This document shows positions 26,000-32,974 of a stretch of 40,317 bases of DNA, piece after piece. The DNA is taken from NCBI RefSeq assembly GCF_001639285.1, contig NZ_LWMW01000092.1:1-40317 (forward strand). The letters run 5' to 3'. Each line of letters starts with the position of its first letter. Positions within the stretch are counted from its first letter, which is position 1. Both the position numbers and the translations under genes were made by a program. The stretch comes from Methanobrevibacter cuticularis (lineage in GTDB: Archaea > Methanobacteriota > Methanobacteria > Methanobacteriales > Methanobacteriaceae). The notes beneath the pieces are model-generated. The model was not told where the DNA came from, ran no database searches, and saw only the letters and a program-made list of their open reading frames with translations.

Positions 26000-26304
26000 A
26001 TCAACTAGCTGATATTTTATCTAATTATTTCAATATTCATAAAGAAATAGTCTTTTCAGATGAGATAAAATATGAAGATATTAAAATATTTCCAGCTTAT
26101 GAAATATCTATCTTATTTTTAAATTCTGAAACAATTTCATCTTTTTCAATAAAGCCCATATGTTTAATAATAAATAAATTTAAAGATAACAAAGAAGAAT
26201 TCTATCTCCATTTCTTGGATTCGTCTATAATTGATGATTATAATAGTAATAAATCGATTAATAAAATTGTAAGAGAATTTGTAATGGAAAAAATAATTAA
26301 TTAA
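25996..26304 (+). CDS. Hypothetical protein coupled to DUF2953
   Basis: 102 residues, soluble, mixed alpha/beta: MNQLADILSNYFNIHKEIVF, FPAYEISILFLNSETIS, and KIVREFVMEKIIN at the end. No motif or family is recognised. The start ATG overlaps the stop of the DUF2953 gene by four bases, and GGAG at 25982-25985 is a fitting ribosome binding site. The coupling suggests it works with the DUF2953 and GerW-like proteins. Codon use is like its neighbours. Confidence 0.65.
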   Translation: MNQLADILSNYFNIHKEIVFSDEIKYEDIKIFPAYEISILFLNSETISSFSIKPICLIINKFKDNKEEFYLHFLDSSIIDDYNSNKSINKIVREFVMEKIIN

Positions 26305-26455
26305 AGTCTAATTTTCTTATTTTTAATTTGACTCCGTTAAGTTTAAATAGTAATTAATGCTATATTATATTATTAGGTAAATTTTACTAAGCAAGTTTGA
26401 AATGCTTATTTTTCTAAATTATCAATAATATATTAAGTTTACACAAAGTGATACC

Positions 26456-26725
26456 ATGGCAAGAACAAAAAAAGTAGGAATTACAGGAAGATTCGGAGCT
26501 AGATATGGAAGAAAAGCTAAAAGAGCTGTAAAATCCATTGAAGAAAATATGAAGAAGAAACATGTTTGTCCTAAATGTGACAGACCTGCTGTTAAAAGAC
26601 TAAGTGCAGGAATATGGAAATGTAGTAAATGTAATGTAGTATTTACTGGTGGAGCATATGTTCCTGAAACTCCTATGGTTAAAACAGCTAGTCGTAATAT
26701 AAAAAGAGTAGTTGGAGGAGACTAA
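26456..26725 (+). CDS. rpl37ae: 50S ribosomal protein L37Ae
   Basis: 89 residues: [20 protein letters not shown], then a C4 zinc finger with Cys38, Cys41 (HVCPKCD), Cys56 and Cys59 (WKCSKCN), and [11 protein letters not shown]. All of these are diagnostic for L37Ae. The next gene, rpoP, begins at the base after this stop codon, so the two form a tight operon. GTGAT at 26448-26452 may act as ribosome binding site. In most Euryarchaeota L37Ae follows the exosome genes rrp4-rrp41-rrp42; here the upstream gene is an unrelated hypothetical, one of the breakpoints of the superoperon. Confidence 0.96.
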   Translation: MARTKKVGITGRFGARYGRKAKRAVKSIEENMKKKHVCPKCDRPAVKRLSAGIWKCSKCNVVFTGGAYVPETPMVKTASRNIKRVVGGD

Positions 26726-26857
26726 TTGTATAAATGTTCAGAATGTGGAACTGAAATTGATCATAAAAGCTACATGGAAAACAAATGTCCAAAATGTAGG
26801 TACAGGATCCTCTTCAAAAAAGTTCCTACAAACAAAAAAAGCATTAAAGCAAGATAA
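26726..26857 (+). CDS. rpoP: DNA-directed RNA polymerase subunit P (Rpo12)
   Basis: A 43-residue protein starting with TTG immediately after the L37Ae stop. It reads MYKCSECGTEIDHKSYMENK, then CPKCRYRILFKKVPTNKK and SIKAR. The four cysteines (4, 7, 21, 24) form the zinc ribbon, and the RYRILFK plus basic C-terminal KAR end is characteristic of archaeal Rpo12/RpoP, which helps assemble the polymerase with Rpo3 and Rpo10. No ATG is available in this frame before the first Cys, and GGAGGAGAC at the end of L37Ae acts as the ribosome binding site, so TTG 26726 is the start. Confidence 0.95.
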   Translation: MYKCSECGTEIDHKSYMENKCPKCRYRILFKKVPTNKKSIKAR

Positions 26858-27019
26858 CGAATTTAGCTAGTGCTATAATCTTTTATTTTTACATTATTAA
26901 GTACTAGTCATAGTTCTATTATTTTTACATTATTTTTTTAAAGATGTTCTATTAAATGTATCTATATCTATATTTTTATCATATCTTCTTTAAAAACATT
27001 TTAAAATACATTCTAAAAT

Positions 27020-27150
27020 GATGTTTTAAAAATTATTAATGTTTTATGGGGTATTTTAAAAGATATTCTAAATGATGTTTTAAAAATTATTAATGTTTTA
27101 TGGGGTATTTTAAAAGATATTCTAAATGATGTTTTAAAAATTATTTAAAT
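27020..27150. repeat. 54-bp tandem repeat, 2.4 copies
   Basis: GATGTTTTAAAAATTATT begins units at 27020, 27074 and 27128 (the last partial). It occupies most of the 320-base gap between rpoP and the Brix gene; nothing else is visible in that gap. Confidence 0.85.
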
Positions 27151-27177
27151 TTTATTCATCTTAATTCGAGTTTTTAT

Positions 27178-27693
27178 ATGTTAATTTCAACTTCAAGAAA
27201 ACCTTCACAGAAGACACGAGCTTTTTGTAAAAACTTATCCCATGCTCTGGGATTTGACTATATAAACCGTGGAAAAATGAGTCTGAGGGATTTACAACTA
27301 AAATCATCTCAACTGGGATACGATTCTCTAGTTTTAGTCTATGAAATGAAAGGAAATCCGAGTAAAATAACTTTTTTTTCCAATGAAGGAGAAGAATTAT
27401 TGATTATTTTAGGCTCTGTTACAACCACAAGTGAGCGTTTACATATAAAAACTGATGAGATTTCTATTAAATGTGATTATCCAGAATTAGCTATTTTAGG
27501 GAATATATTGAATGTTAGGTGTTCTAAGAATCCAAAAGAAAATTATATTCATATAGAAAAATTAGAAGATAAGACTTTGGATGATACTGAAAATCTTGAG
27601 AGCTTTAATAAAAAAATAGCTAACATATCATTTTATAACAAATTTGGGAATGATACGGGGCTTAAAATAGCAGTTAGAAAAGTTATTTCTTAA
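27178..27693 (+). CDS. Brix domain-containing ribosome biogenesis protein
   Basis: 171 residues. MLISTSRKPSQKTRAFCKNL, then LGFDYINRGKMSLRDLQLKS, LVLVYEMKGNPSKITFFSNE fit the archaeal Brix family (related to eukaryotic Imp4/Brx1). It presumably binds pre-rRNA during ribosome assembly. It is placed after L37Ae and rpoP as in other Methanobacteriales and directly before pcc1, whose ribosome binding site begins 3 bases after this stop. The start ATG has only a weak ribosome binding site. Confidence 0.9.
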   Translation: MLISTSRKPSQKTRAFCKNLSHALGFDYINRGKMSLRDLQLKSSQLGYDSLVLVYEMKGNPSKITFFSNEGEELLIILGSVTTTSERLHIKTDEISIKCDYPELAILGNILNVRCSKNPKENYIHIEKLEDKTLDDTENLESFNKKIANISFYNKFGNDTGLKIAVRKVIS

Positions 27694-27705
27694 TCTGGAG
27701 GTTTT

Positions 27706-27981
27706 ATTATCTCAGAGGCTAATTTTGATATAGTACATTCTGTAAAAGGTGACATAAACCTTGATTTTGAAGATATTAAACAGGCAGAAATAGTTTACAA
27801 GTCTGTTCTGTTGGAGTTTAAAACATCTCCGGAACATAGATCTAAGATGGATATCGTCCTTAAAGATAGCTGCATTACTATTTCTATTGATTCAAATGAT
27901 GCTACTTCTTTTAGAGCTTCTATTAACTCGGCTATTAAATGGATAATCCTTTCAGTAGAAGTCAATAATATAACTTTATAA
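27706..27981 (+). CDS. pcc1: KEOPS complex subunit Pcc1, no standard start codon
   Basis: An open frame from the stop codon at 27691-27693 to TAA 27979-27981. It encodes IISEANFDIVHSVKGDINLD, then FEDIKQAEIVYKSVLLEFKT, RSKMDIVLKDSCITISIDSN and DATSFRASINSAIKWIILSV. This is Pcc1 (its DATSFRASINS motif is diagnostic), which dimerises KEOPS, the enzyme making t6A in tRNA. In this frame no ATG, GTG or TTG occurs before the conserved region; the first are deep inside. GGAGG at 27697-27701 is the obvious ribosome binding site, so ATT 27706 or ATC 27709 must initiate. The stop and ribosome binding site leave no other choice unless there is a sequence error. About 91 residues, normal length. Confidence 0.85.
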   Translation: MISEANFDIVHSVKGDINLDFEDIKQAEIVYKSVLLEFKTSPEHRSKMDIVLKDSCITISIDSNDATSFRASINSAIKWIILSVEVNNITL

Positions 27982-28120
27982 AATAAATGAAATAAATCAA
28001 TAAACTATAATCAAAAACTTTTTAAGAAAATGATGGTAGGAATAGTCAATTATATATTATAGAATAAAGAAATATTATATTATTTATAGAAAAATTAATC
28101 TAACATAATCATGAATGTTA

Positions 28121-28210
28121 TTATATATTCTTATGATAATAAATATCTATTTATATATTCTTATGATAATAAATATCTATTTATATATTATTATGATAAT
28201 AAATATCTAT
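28121..28210. repeat. 30-bp tandem repeat, 3 copies, upstream of prefoldin beta
   Basis: TTATATATTCTTATGATAAT followed by AAATATCTAT repeats at 28121, 28151 and 28181 and ends 23 bases before the prefoldin start. It makes the frame appear to extend upstream (from 28111), but that part is only repeat translation (YSYDNKYLFI). Confidence 0.85.
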
Positions 28211-28233
28211 TAATAAAGAAACTAGGTGAAAAT

Positions 28234-28584
28234 ATGGAAGTACCTCAAAATATACAACATCAATTAAATCAATTTCAACAATTACAACAACAAGCACAAG
28301 CTGTTACCGTACAAAAACAAAATGTGGATATTCAAATCCAAGAAACTGAAAGAGCACTTGAAGAATTGAAAAAAACAGAATCTGGTGCAGAAGTTTTTAA
28401 AACAGCTGGAAATTTGCTTATCAAGGTTGATCGTGATGAAGTTAATGAAGAACTTGAAGAAAAGTTAGAAACTCTTCAGCTTAGAGAAAAAACAATGGCT
28501 CGTCAAGAAGAAAGAGTGATGAAAAAACTCCAAGAGATGCAAACTTCTATTCAAGAAGCCATGCAACAAAATTCAGCTGAATAA
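28234..28584 (+). CDS. pfdB: Prefoldin subunit beta
   Basis: 116 residues forming two long coiled-coil helices with a beta hairpin between them: MEVPQNIQHQLNQFQQLQQQ, then EELKKTESGAEVFKTAGNLL IK (broken here) and a C-terminal Gln/Glu-rich helix (LREKTMARQEERVMKKLQEM). The AEVFKTAGNLLIKV turn is typical for archaeal prefoldin beta. Four beta and two alpha subunits form a chaperone that hands unfolded proteins to the thermosome. ATG 28234 with AGGTGA at 28224-28229 is the true start; an upstream in-frame ATG at 28111 lies in a repeat. It follows pcc1, as in other Methanobacteriales. Confidence 0.95.
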   Translation: MEVPQNIQHQLNQFQQLQQQAQAVTVQKQNVDIQIQETERALEELKKTESGAEVFKTAGNLLIKVDRDEVNEELEEKLETLQLREKTMARQEERVMKKLQEMQTSIQEAMQQNSAE

Positions 28585-28610
28585 GCTGAATATCTTAATA
28601 ACTCTCTATT

Positions 28611-28767
28611 CACTTTTAATTTTATAGCTACAATTAATTTACTTATTATACTCTTTAGTTTTATAGCTAGAGTTAATTTAGTTATTACACTCTTTAGTTT
28701 TATAGCTAGAGTTAATTTAGTTATTAAACTCTTTAGTTTTATAGCTAGAGTTAATTTAGCTATTAAT
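28611..28767. repeat. 39-bp tandem repeat, 4 copies
   Basis: CTCTTTAGTTTTATAGCTAG begins units at 28651, 28690 and 28729; a diverged copy precedes them at about 28612. Each unit carries one TAGCTA palindrome. It lies between prefoldin beta and the DUF3194 gene. Confidence 0.88.
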
Positions 28768-28878
28768 TATAGACTAATAATTAGTATAAATTAATCATTA
28801 TTGAGCAAATTTTTGTGATTTTTCTAATTTTATGATTATATCTATTTTTTATTTTATTCTATTAATGGAAGTTTTATT

Positions 28879-29163
28879 TTGAAAAAACTTAAGAATTTAT
28901 CTCAAGAAGACTTAGATGATATTTCTGAATACTTTTCTTCAATTGTTAATGATTCTATTTTATATAATATTCCCTCTAAAGAAATTTCAGATCTAGATGT
29001 TAAAATTGAAGTTTCTTATGAAAATGGAAAATTAGATGTTGATATAGATGTTGATATAGAACTAGATGAATTTTCAGATGCAAAAGATGAATTTCTTGAA
29101 ATAGCTATTTCAGAAGCTTATTCTAAGTTAGATATCCTTATTGATAGTAATTATAGGGAATAA
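28879..29163 (+). CDS. DUF3194 family protein
   Basis: 94 residues, acidic: MKKLKNLSQEDLDDISEYFS at the start, then KISDLDVKIEV-like SDLDVKIEVSYENGKLDVDI and a C-terminal helix FLEIAISEAYSKLDILI. It matches the size, position and pattern of DUF3194, which sits beside prefoldin beta in Methanobacteriales. The function is unknown; the location suggests a role in protein or RNA homeostasis. TTG 28879 is the start: the nearby ATG at 28865 is out of frame and stops at once. Confidence 0.8.
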   Translation: MKKLKNLSQEDLDDISEYFSSIVNDSILYNIPSKEISDLDVKIEVSYENGKLDVDIDVDIELDEFSDAKDEFLEIAISEAYSKLDILIDSNYRE

Positions 29164-29343
29164 TTATTTACTTATCTATTTTTATTTTTTTCTTTTTTAA
29201 ATTATAAAATTAAAATTTATACCTAATTGTTATAATTGATTTAAAAAGGGATTGATTGTTTAATATATTTGTTGTTTTTCAATCTTCTTTTGTTATTACT
29301 TTTTTATGGATTTTAAGCTATTTTTATTACTTTCATCAATATA

Positions 29344-29520
29344 GAAAGCTTTATATACTTCTAAAATCTAATAAGTATTGTTGTTAAAAATATCGAATAA
29401 AGTATTACTAACAACAATATATTTAAATATATAACTTCTTCTTTCGCCATAGAAGTACCTCTTTTTAAATTGAGAGTATTGAACTAACTTATTCTCAATT
29501 TAATTCATTTTCTTTTTAAA
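29344..29520 (+). ncRNA. Candidate structured RNA with strong TATA promoter and three stem-loops
   Basis: GAAAGC-TTTATATA (29344-29357) is one of the best promoter-like elements in the window. Archaeal start sites fall about 22-27 bases downstream, that is near 29376, exactly where a perfect 11-bp stem begins: TATTGTTGTTA (29376-29386) pairs with TAACAACAATA (29409-29419). ACTTCT/AGAAGT (29434-29439 with 29451-29456) forms a second hairpin. AAATTGAGAGTA (29467-29478) pairs with TATTCTCAATTT (29490-29501, one G-U) as a third, followed by T-rich sequence that could end transcription. The transcript would be about 145 bases. No known RNA family is recognised. A micropeptide on the opposite strand is an alternative explanation. 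Confidence 0.4.
29361..29450 (-). CDS. Candidate 29-residue transmembrane micropeptide
   Basis: On the minus strand ATG 29450 opens MAKEEVIYLNILLLVILYSI followed by FLTTILIRF and a TAG stop (29361-29363). The peptide is a single hydrophobic helix with charged KEE before it and Arg after it, like known bioenergetic or regulatory micropeptides. AGAGGT six bases before the ATG is a good ribosome binding site. It is antisense to the candidate RNA at 29344-29520 and shares its hairpins, so both may not be real. There is no homology support from this reading. Confidence 0.35.
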   Translation of the reverse strand: MAKEEVIYLNILLLVILYSIFLTTILIRF

Positions 29521-29690
29521 AAATTGTTAATTGTCTATTTTATTATATTTTTATGACTAGTTGGCTATTGTTTGTTTTATTTAGTTATTATTTTAAATAT
29601 AAATCTATAAAATAGAATTTTTTAATATTTATTAATTCAATATTCAAGTTTATTTTATATATATCAAGATGATTTTAAAAAATTTCAAGT

Positions 29691-29800
29691 AAACTTTATA
29701 TACTATTAATTAAATATAATGATATGGGGTTCATCTCCTTAGTTTATCACAAATATTAAATAAATAGAAGATTTGAGTATTAAGCTATTCAATCTTTTAT
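29691..29800 (+). ncRNA. Second TATA-driven candidate transcript with terminal hairpin
   Basis: AAAC-TTTATATA at 29691-29702 is promoter-like. About 25 bases downstream a small GGGG/CTCC hairpin (29726-29738) occurs, and AAGATT-GAGTA (29768-29779, one bulge) pairs with TATTCAATCTT (29786-29796), followed by T-rich DNA. No coding frame of useful length is present on either strand. The layout resembles the candidate RNA 340 bases upstream, but the sequences differ. Confidence 0.25.
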
Positions 29801-30141
29801 TTATGATTAATATTAAATTATTTTTAATTTCTATGAATATTAGAATTATCATCCTATTTTTTCATCTTTTATAATTAATTCGCTATTTTTTTATTTATAA
29901 TAACTAAATTTTTATTTTTAATAAGATAACAATAGAGAATCAATTATAATAACATACAATAAATAATTCAATAATTATTTTCGATATTTTTGTAACATTA
30001 TTTTTTAATTAATCTAAAAATTTTTATATTATGATATACTAAGTTTAAGTGTAGACAGTATTTTTATACAATTTTGTAGTTTGTAGTTTTTATTAGGATA
30101 CTAATTTTATGATGTATTTTTATAATTAATATATTAATATT
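29801..30141. other. AT-rich spacer without recognisable gene
   Basis: About 340 bases, nearly all A/T, with no frame or palindrome worth listing until the operator-like repeat at 30142. Confidence 0.4.
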
Positions 30142-30181
30142 AGTTTCATGTTATTTAATTCATAAAAATGAAACTTTATAT
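30142..30181 (+). promoter_or_regulatory. Inverted repeat overlapping the TATA box of the 30197 gene
   Basis: AGTTTCAT (30142-30149) and ATGAAACT (30168-30175) are perfect inverted copies 18 bases apart. The second copy runs into ACTTTATATGA, the likely TATA box. The ATG at 30197 is only about 20 bases further on, so the mRNA is nearly leaderless and a protein bound here would block transcription. Confidence 0.45.
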
Positions 30182-30196
30182 GAATTTTGGGATAAA

Positions 30197-30919
30197 ATGA
30201 AGAAATCAATTATATTTGCAATTATTATAGCAGTTATTCTGATATTTGGAACTTATTTATGGGTTGTCTCAGAAGTTAGCTTGATTGAGCCTGTAGGTCG
30301 TTTGAGTGTCACAAAACTAGCTAACCCTGATATGTTCCCTGATCACCCTAACGCCGAAGTTTTAGCGGAGTATGCTGCTAAAAAAGGTTCTCGTTGTGTT
30401 TTAGTTGTACATTATGGTGGTGATTCTAATTATCGTCAGTTTGAGCAGGAAGATTTTTTGTCTCAATATGGTGATGTAACGGTTTTAGAATTGGCATTTG
30501 TAGATCCGTCTACTTACAAAACTTATGTTGATTGGAATGAAGTAATTTCAACTTTTTTATTTGGAATTCCTGATGATAGATATACATATAAAGCAGATGG
30601 AATTCATTTTGAAACCTTAGATGAAGCTATGGCATATATCGACACTGAAGCACAAAAACATGGTCAAGAAGGCCCAATACCTATGTTTTATCATGGTACT
30701 GTAAGAAAAGGAGATCCTTATTTCAATCCAGGCTGTGGATTCCCATTATTTACACAAATTTCTTGGAAATATTATGGTAGATTTGGAGCATATTATTATG
30801 TTGCAAAGAGCTTAATATGGCCGTATGTTTCAAATAGATATTATCCTTATGAAATCAGTCATTTATTTGATCTGCAGAAACTTTATAATTCTAATGAATT
30901 AGATTATACTGAATATTAA
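30197..30919 (+). CDS. Membrane-anchored extracellular protein of unknown function
   Basis: 240 residues. The N-terminal helix MKKSIIFAIIIAVILIFGTY is a signal anchor; the remaining 215 residues should be outside. The domain has VLVVHYGGDSNYRQFEQEDF, LELAFVDPSTYKTYVDWNEV, and a Gly/Pro/Tyr-rich C-terminal part GDPYFNPGCGFPLFTQISWK with YYGRFGAYYYVAKS. It has two cysteines (67 and 180), which could form a disulfide. It is poor in Asn and Lys and rich in Tyr and Trp compared with other proteins here, so recent transfer is possible. I recognise no family. It is isolated by long spacers on both sides. Confidence 0.7.
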   Translation: MKKSIIFAIIIAVILIFGTYLWVVSEVSLIEPVGRLSVTKLANPDMFPDHPNAEVLAEYAAKKGSRCVLVVHYGGDSNYRQFEQEDFLSQYGDVTVLELAFVDPSTYKTYVDWNEVISTFLFGIPDDRYTYKADGIHFETLDEAMAYIDTEAQKHGQEGPIPMFYHGTVRKGDPYFNPGCGFPLFTQISWKYYGRFGAYYYVAKSLIWPYVSNRYYPYEISHLFDLQKLYNSNELDYTEY

Positions 30920-31000
30920 GTATTGAAATAATCATTTTATAGTTTTTAGCTGAATTTCTATTTTTTATTTTTTTATAAATCTTTTCAATTTCTATTTTAG

Positions 31001-31309
31001 CAACTAAAGTTAGATCTTGATGAATCAATAAAGAACACAGTAGATTCATATAAAAAATACACTCCAAGAGAAATTTGTGCTGATGGTACAAATTTAATAT
31101 TATTTATTGATAGTCGTTTAAATTAAAATATTGAATGATTTAAAGTACGTAATTGGCAATGTCCTATTAAAATTATTACAAGACAATTCAATATAACAAC
31201 TAAGAAATTTTTTCACCATCAAGCCTACATAAGCGAAAAATATTATTTATATAATGAAGATATGTTTGAATTCATTATCAAGAACTTAATCAATTTTTTT
31301 AAAAGATAA
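31001..31309 (+). pseudogene. Decayed ORF of unknown identity
   Basis: A single frame runs from 31001 to TAA 31307-31309, interrupted only by TAA (31124) and TGA (31136). It reads QLKLDLDESIKNTVDSYKKY then TPREICADGTNLILFIDSRL, and after the stops NWQCPIKIITRQFNITTKKF and FHHQAYISEKYYLYNED. No start codon is present and I cannot name the family. Two stops in an otherwise long frame suggest a dead gene. Confidence 0.4.
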
Positions 31310-31332
31310 TAAGAGCTATTTTTATATTGTAT

Positions 31333-31457
31333 ATTCCATTGAGAGTGTAAATTTTTGTGGAGTTTTTCTAAAATTTTCAGTTTTACTTATAAAGTTTTAT
31401 AAATGAAAAGTGATTTTTTCCAAAAAACTCCACACTTTTTTACACTCTCATTCCATT
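31333..31457. mobile_element. MITE of 109 bp with 27-bp inverted repeats and 8-bp target duplication
   Basis: The ends GAGAGTGTAAA...GTGGAGTTTTT (31341-31367) and its inverted copy (31423-31449) match at 23 of 27 positions. ATTCCATT flanks both sides directly (31333-31340, 31450-31457), a perfect 8-bp target duplication. The interior has no gene. An 8-bp duplication with such ends is compatible with IS256-like elements; the transposase is not in the window. Confidence 0.85.
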
Positions 31458-31500
31458 CTATTAAACAAGTTCTTAGCTTAGATAGTTTTTTATTCATTTT

Positions 31501-32197
31501 TCATATTTTCTTCATTTTTCTAACTATATTTTCACCAAAATATTTGTTTTTGAAGGGTAATCTTAAATTACAAATGCGAGCTGATAAAAAAAGATAATGT
31601 CCCGGATAATAATATGTTTTCTTAATTTTAAACTTTTTTGATATCATAAAATCAAAAATCCATGAAAATATTGGACTTATATGGTTCACTTTCAATAATC
31701 CATTATTAAAACTCATAAACTGTCCAAATAATAAGTATAAAATTCTACTAACTAAGTTTTCAACATTTGGTGTGGTTAGTATGACTGTTCCATTAACCTT
31801 AAGGATTCTATGAATCTCCTCTACAAAAACCCAAGGATTTTCTAAATGTTCAATTGTATCAACAGACAAAATAAAATCGAATTCTTCATTTTCGAAGGGC
31901 AATATCTTATTCGCATCTATTTTAATATAACTTAAATTCCCTTTCATGAAATTCTTTTCTTCTCTCTCTCTCTCTCTCTCTCTCTAATATGGGATTAATA
32001 TCTGCTGAAATCACATCGTATCCCATTTCACAGAGTTTTTTAGATAAATATCCCGTTCCTGATGCAATATCTAATAGCTTACCTTTTGTGTGTTGTTTAC
32101 ACATGTTTAAAATAACTTTGTCATAATCTCTATTTCTACTATCATGTGATCCTTGAAATTTGTCGATTTTATAGTTTTTTTCTTTTTTGAATATCAT
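31501..32197 (-). pseudogene. SAM-dependent methyltransferase switched out of frame by a (TC)12.5 repeat
   Basis: Two overlapping minus-strand frames belong to one class I methyltransferase. The first, from ATG 32197, carries motif I (KLLDIASGTGYLSKKLCEMG) and DVISADINP. It then enters (GA)12, giving LERERERERR, and stops at about 31922. The second carries the rest: LPFENEEFDFILSVDTIEHL, ENPWVFVEEIHRILKVNG, and a 60-residue C-terminal part. The (TC) tract is 31961-31985. The second frame is open through the tract, so adding one repeat unit (or losing two) gives a continuous protein of about 232 residues. As sequenced the gene is off. Small methyltransferases of this type often modify glycans, quinones or lipids; the substrate is unknown. 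Confidence 0.85.
31961..31985. repeat. Dinucleotide microsatellite (TC)12.5 in a coding sequence
   Basis: Twenty-five bases of uninterrupted TC inside the methyltransferase gene (GA on its sense strand). Tracts of this length are prone to slipped-strand mispairing and so to reversible frameshifts. Confidence 0.95.
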
Positions 32198-32839
32198 TTA
32201 ATCATCCTAATCTATGATTTAGGGACTTTTGTTTTATATTGAATTTCAATAGTCTTTGTCTATTTTGTCAGTAAAAGTAACTAACAATCTATGTTTTGTA
32301 ATGATATTATATTTAATGTTTTTGTGTGTTTTGAGAAGAATGTTGTTTATTTGAAACCTAATATGTCTCTTTTAATTGTTCTTTTGATGGGGTAAATGAT
32401 GGGTTGTGATGTAATTTTTTGTGCTTAAGTTTTTTGTGGATGGTTTTAAGTTTTTATTTCTTTGTAATTGAGTATTGGGCCGTGTAGAACTTATATCTTT
32501 ATATATGGGTGATCATTATAAGTATAATTATCCAGTGATTAAAGATTAATATATTAATAGTTTACTAATACACAAACTGTTCTTTAAAAAACTAACAAAT
32601 TTTTGTCATGTGTCATGAAAAAACAACTTAATTATTTATTTTTTATCTTTAAATTCAATTTAAACAATTTTTAAGAGAAATAAAAATATTAATAATTTAC
32701 AAACATTACCACTATTACTATAAATAAATTAGTAAAAATATCATGACTTTATAATAAGAATAAAATATATTAAAACACAAAAAGTTTGTCTTTGAAATAT
32801 TAAAAAATTATTCTTACAAAGTTTTAGATGTAGCCCAAT
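32198..32839. other. 640-bp spacer between methyltransferase and feoA control region
   Basis: No frame or structured RNA recognised. A TATA-like CTTTATATATG is near 32498-32508, without a gene after it. TGTCATGTGTCATGA near 32606 is a short direct/inverted motif. The region is otherwise AT-rich. Confidence 0.4.
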
Positions 32840-32974
32840 TTCGGTTAACCTAAATATTTATATATTAAAAGGATTATAATAATTAACTATATGGTTTAGG
32901 TATTCCTAAATTAATAGAAAACTTTATATATAAAAATATTTAAATTAAGTTTGTAATTATTTTGGTATTCCTAA
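32840..32974 (+). promoter_or_regulatory. feoA promoter with three DtxR-type boxes
   Basis: TTCGGTTAACCTAA (32840-32853), TTAGGTATTCCTAA (32896-32909) and TTTGGTATTCCTAA (32961-32974) follow the TTAGG-N4-CCTAA pattern also seen at 21679 and 21700. A TATA-like ACTTTATATATAA lies at 32921-32933 between boxes two and three. A long leader of about 180 bases precedes feoA. Iron-dependent repression by a DtxR-family protein is the likely control. Confidence 0.8.

Noticed and set aside
28111..28233. N-terminal extension of prefoldin beta
   Set aside because: It translates a 30-bp tandem repeat, and the true start has its own AGGTGA site.
29691..29800. Box C/D RNA
   Set aside because: A partial C-box-like TGATAT is present, but no D box (CTGA) is placed correctly.
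30891..31091. 66-codon minus-strand frame after the anchored protein
   Set aside because: It overlaps the 3' end of the real gene and the decayed plus-strand frame, and has no ribosome binding site.
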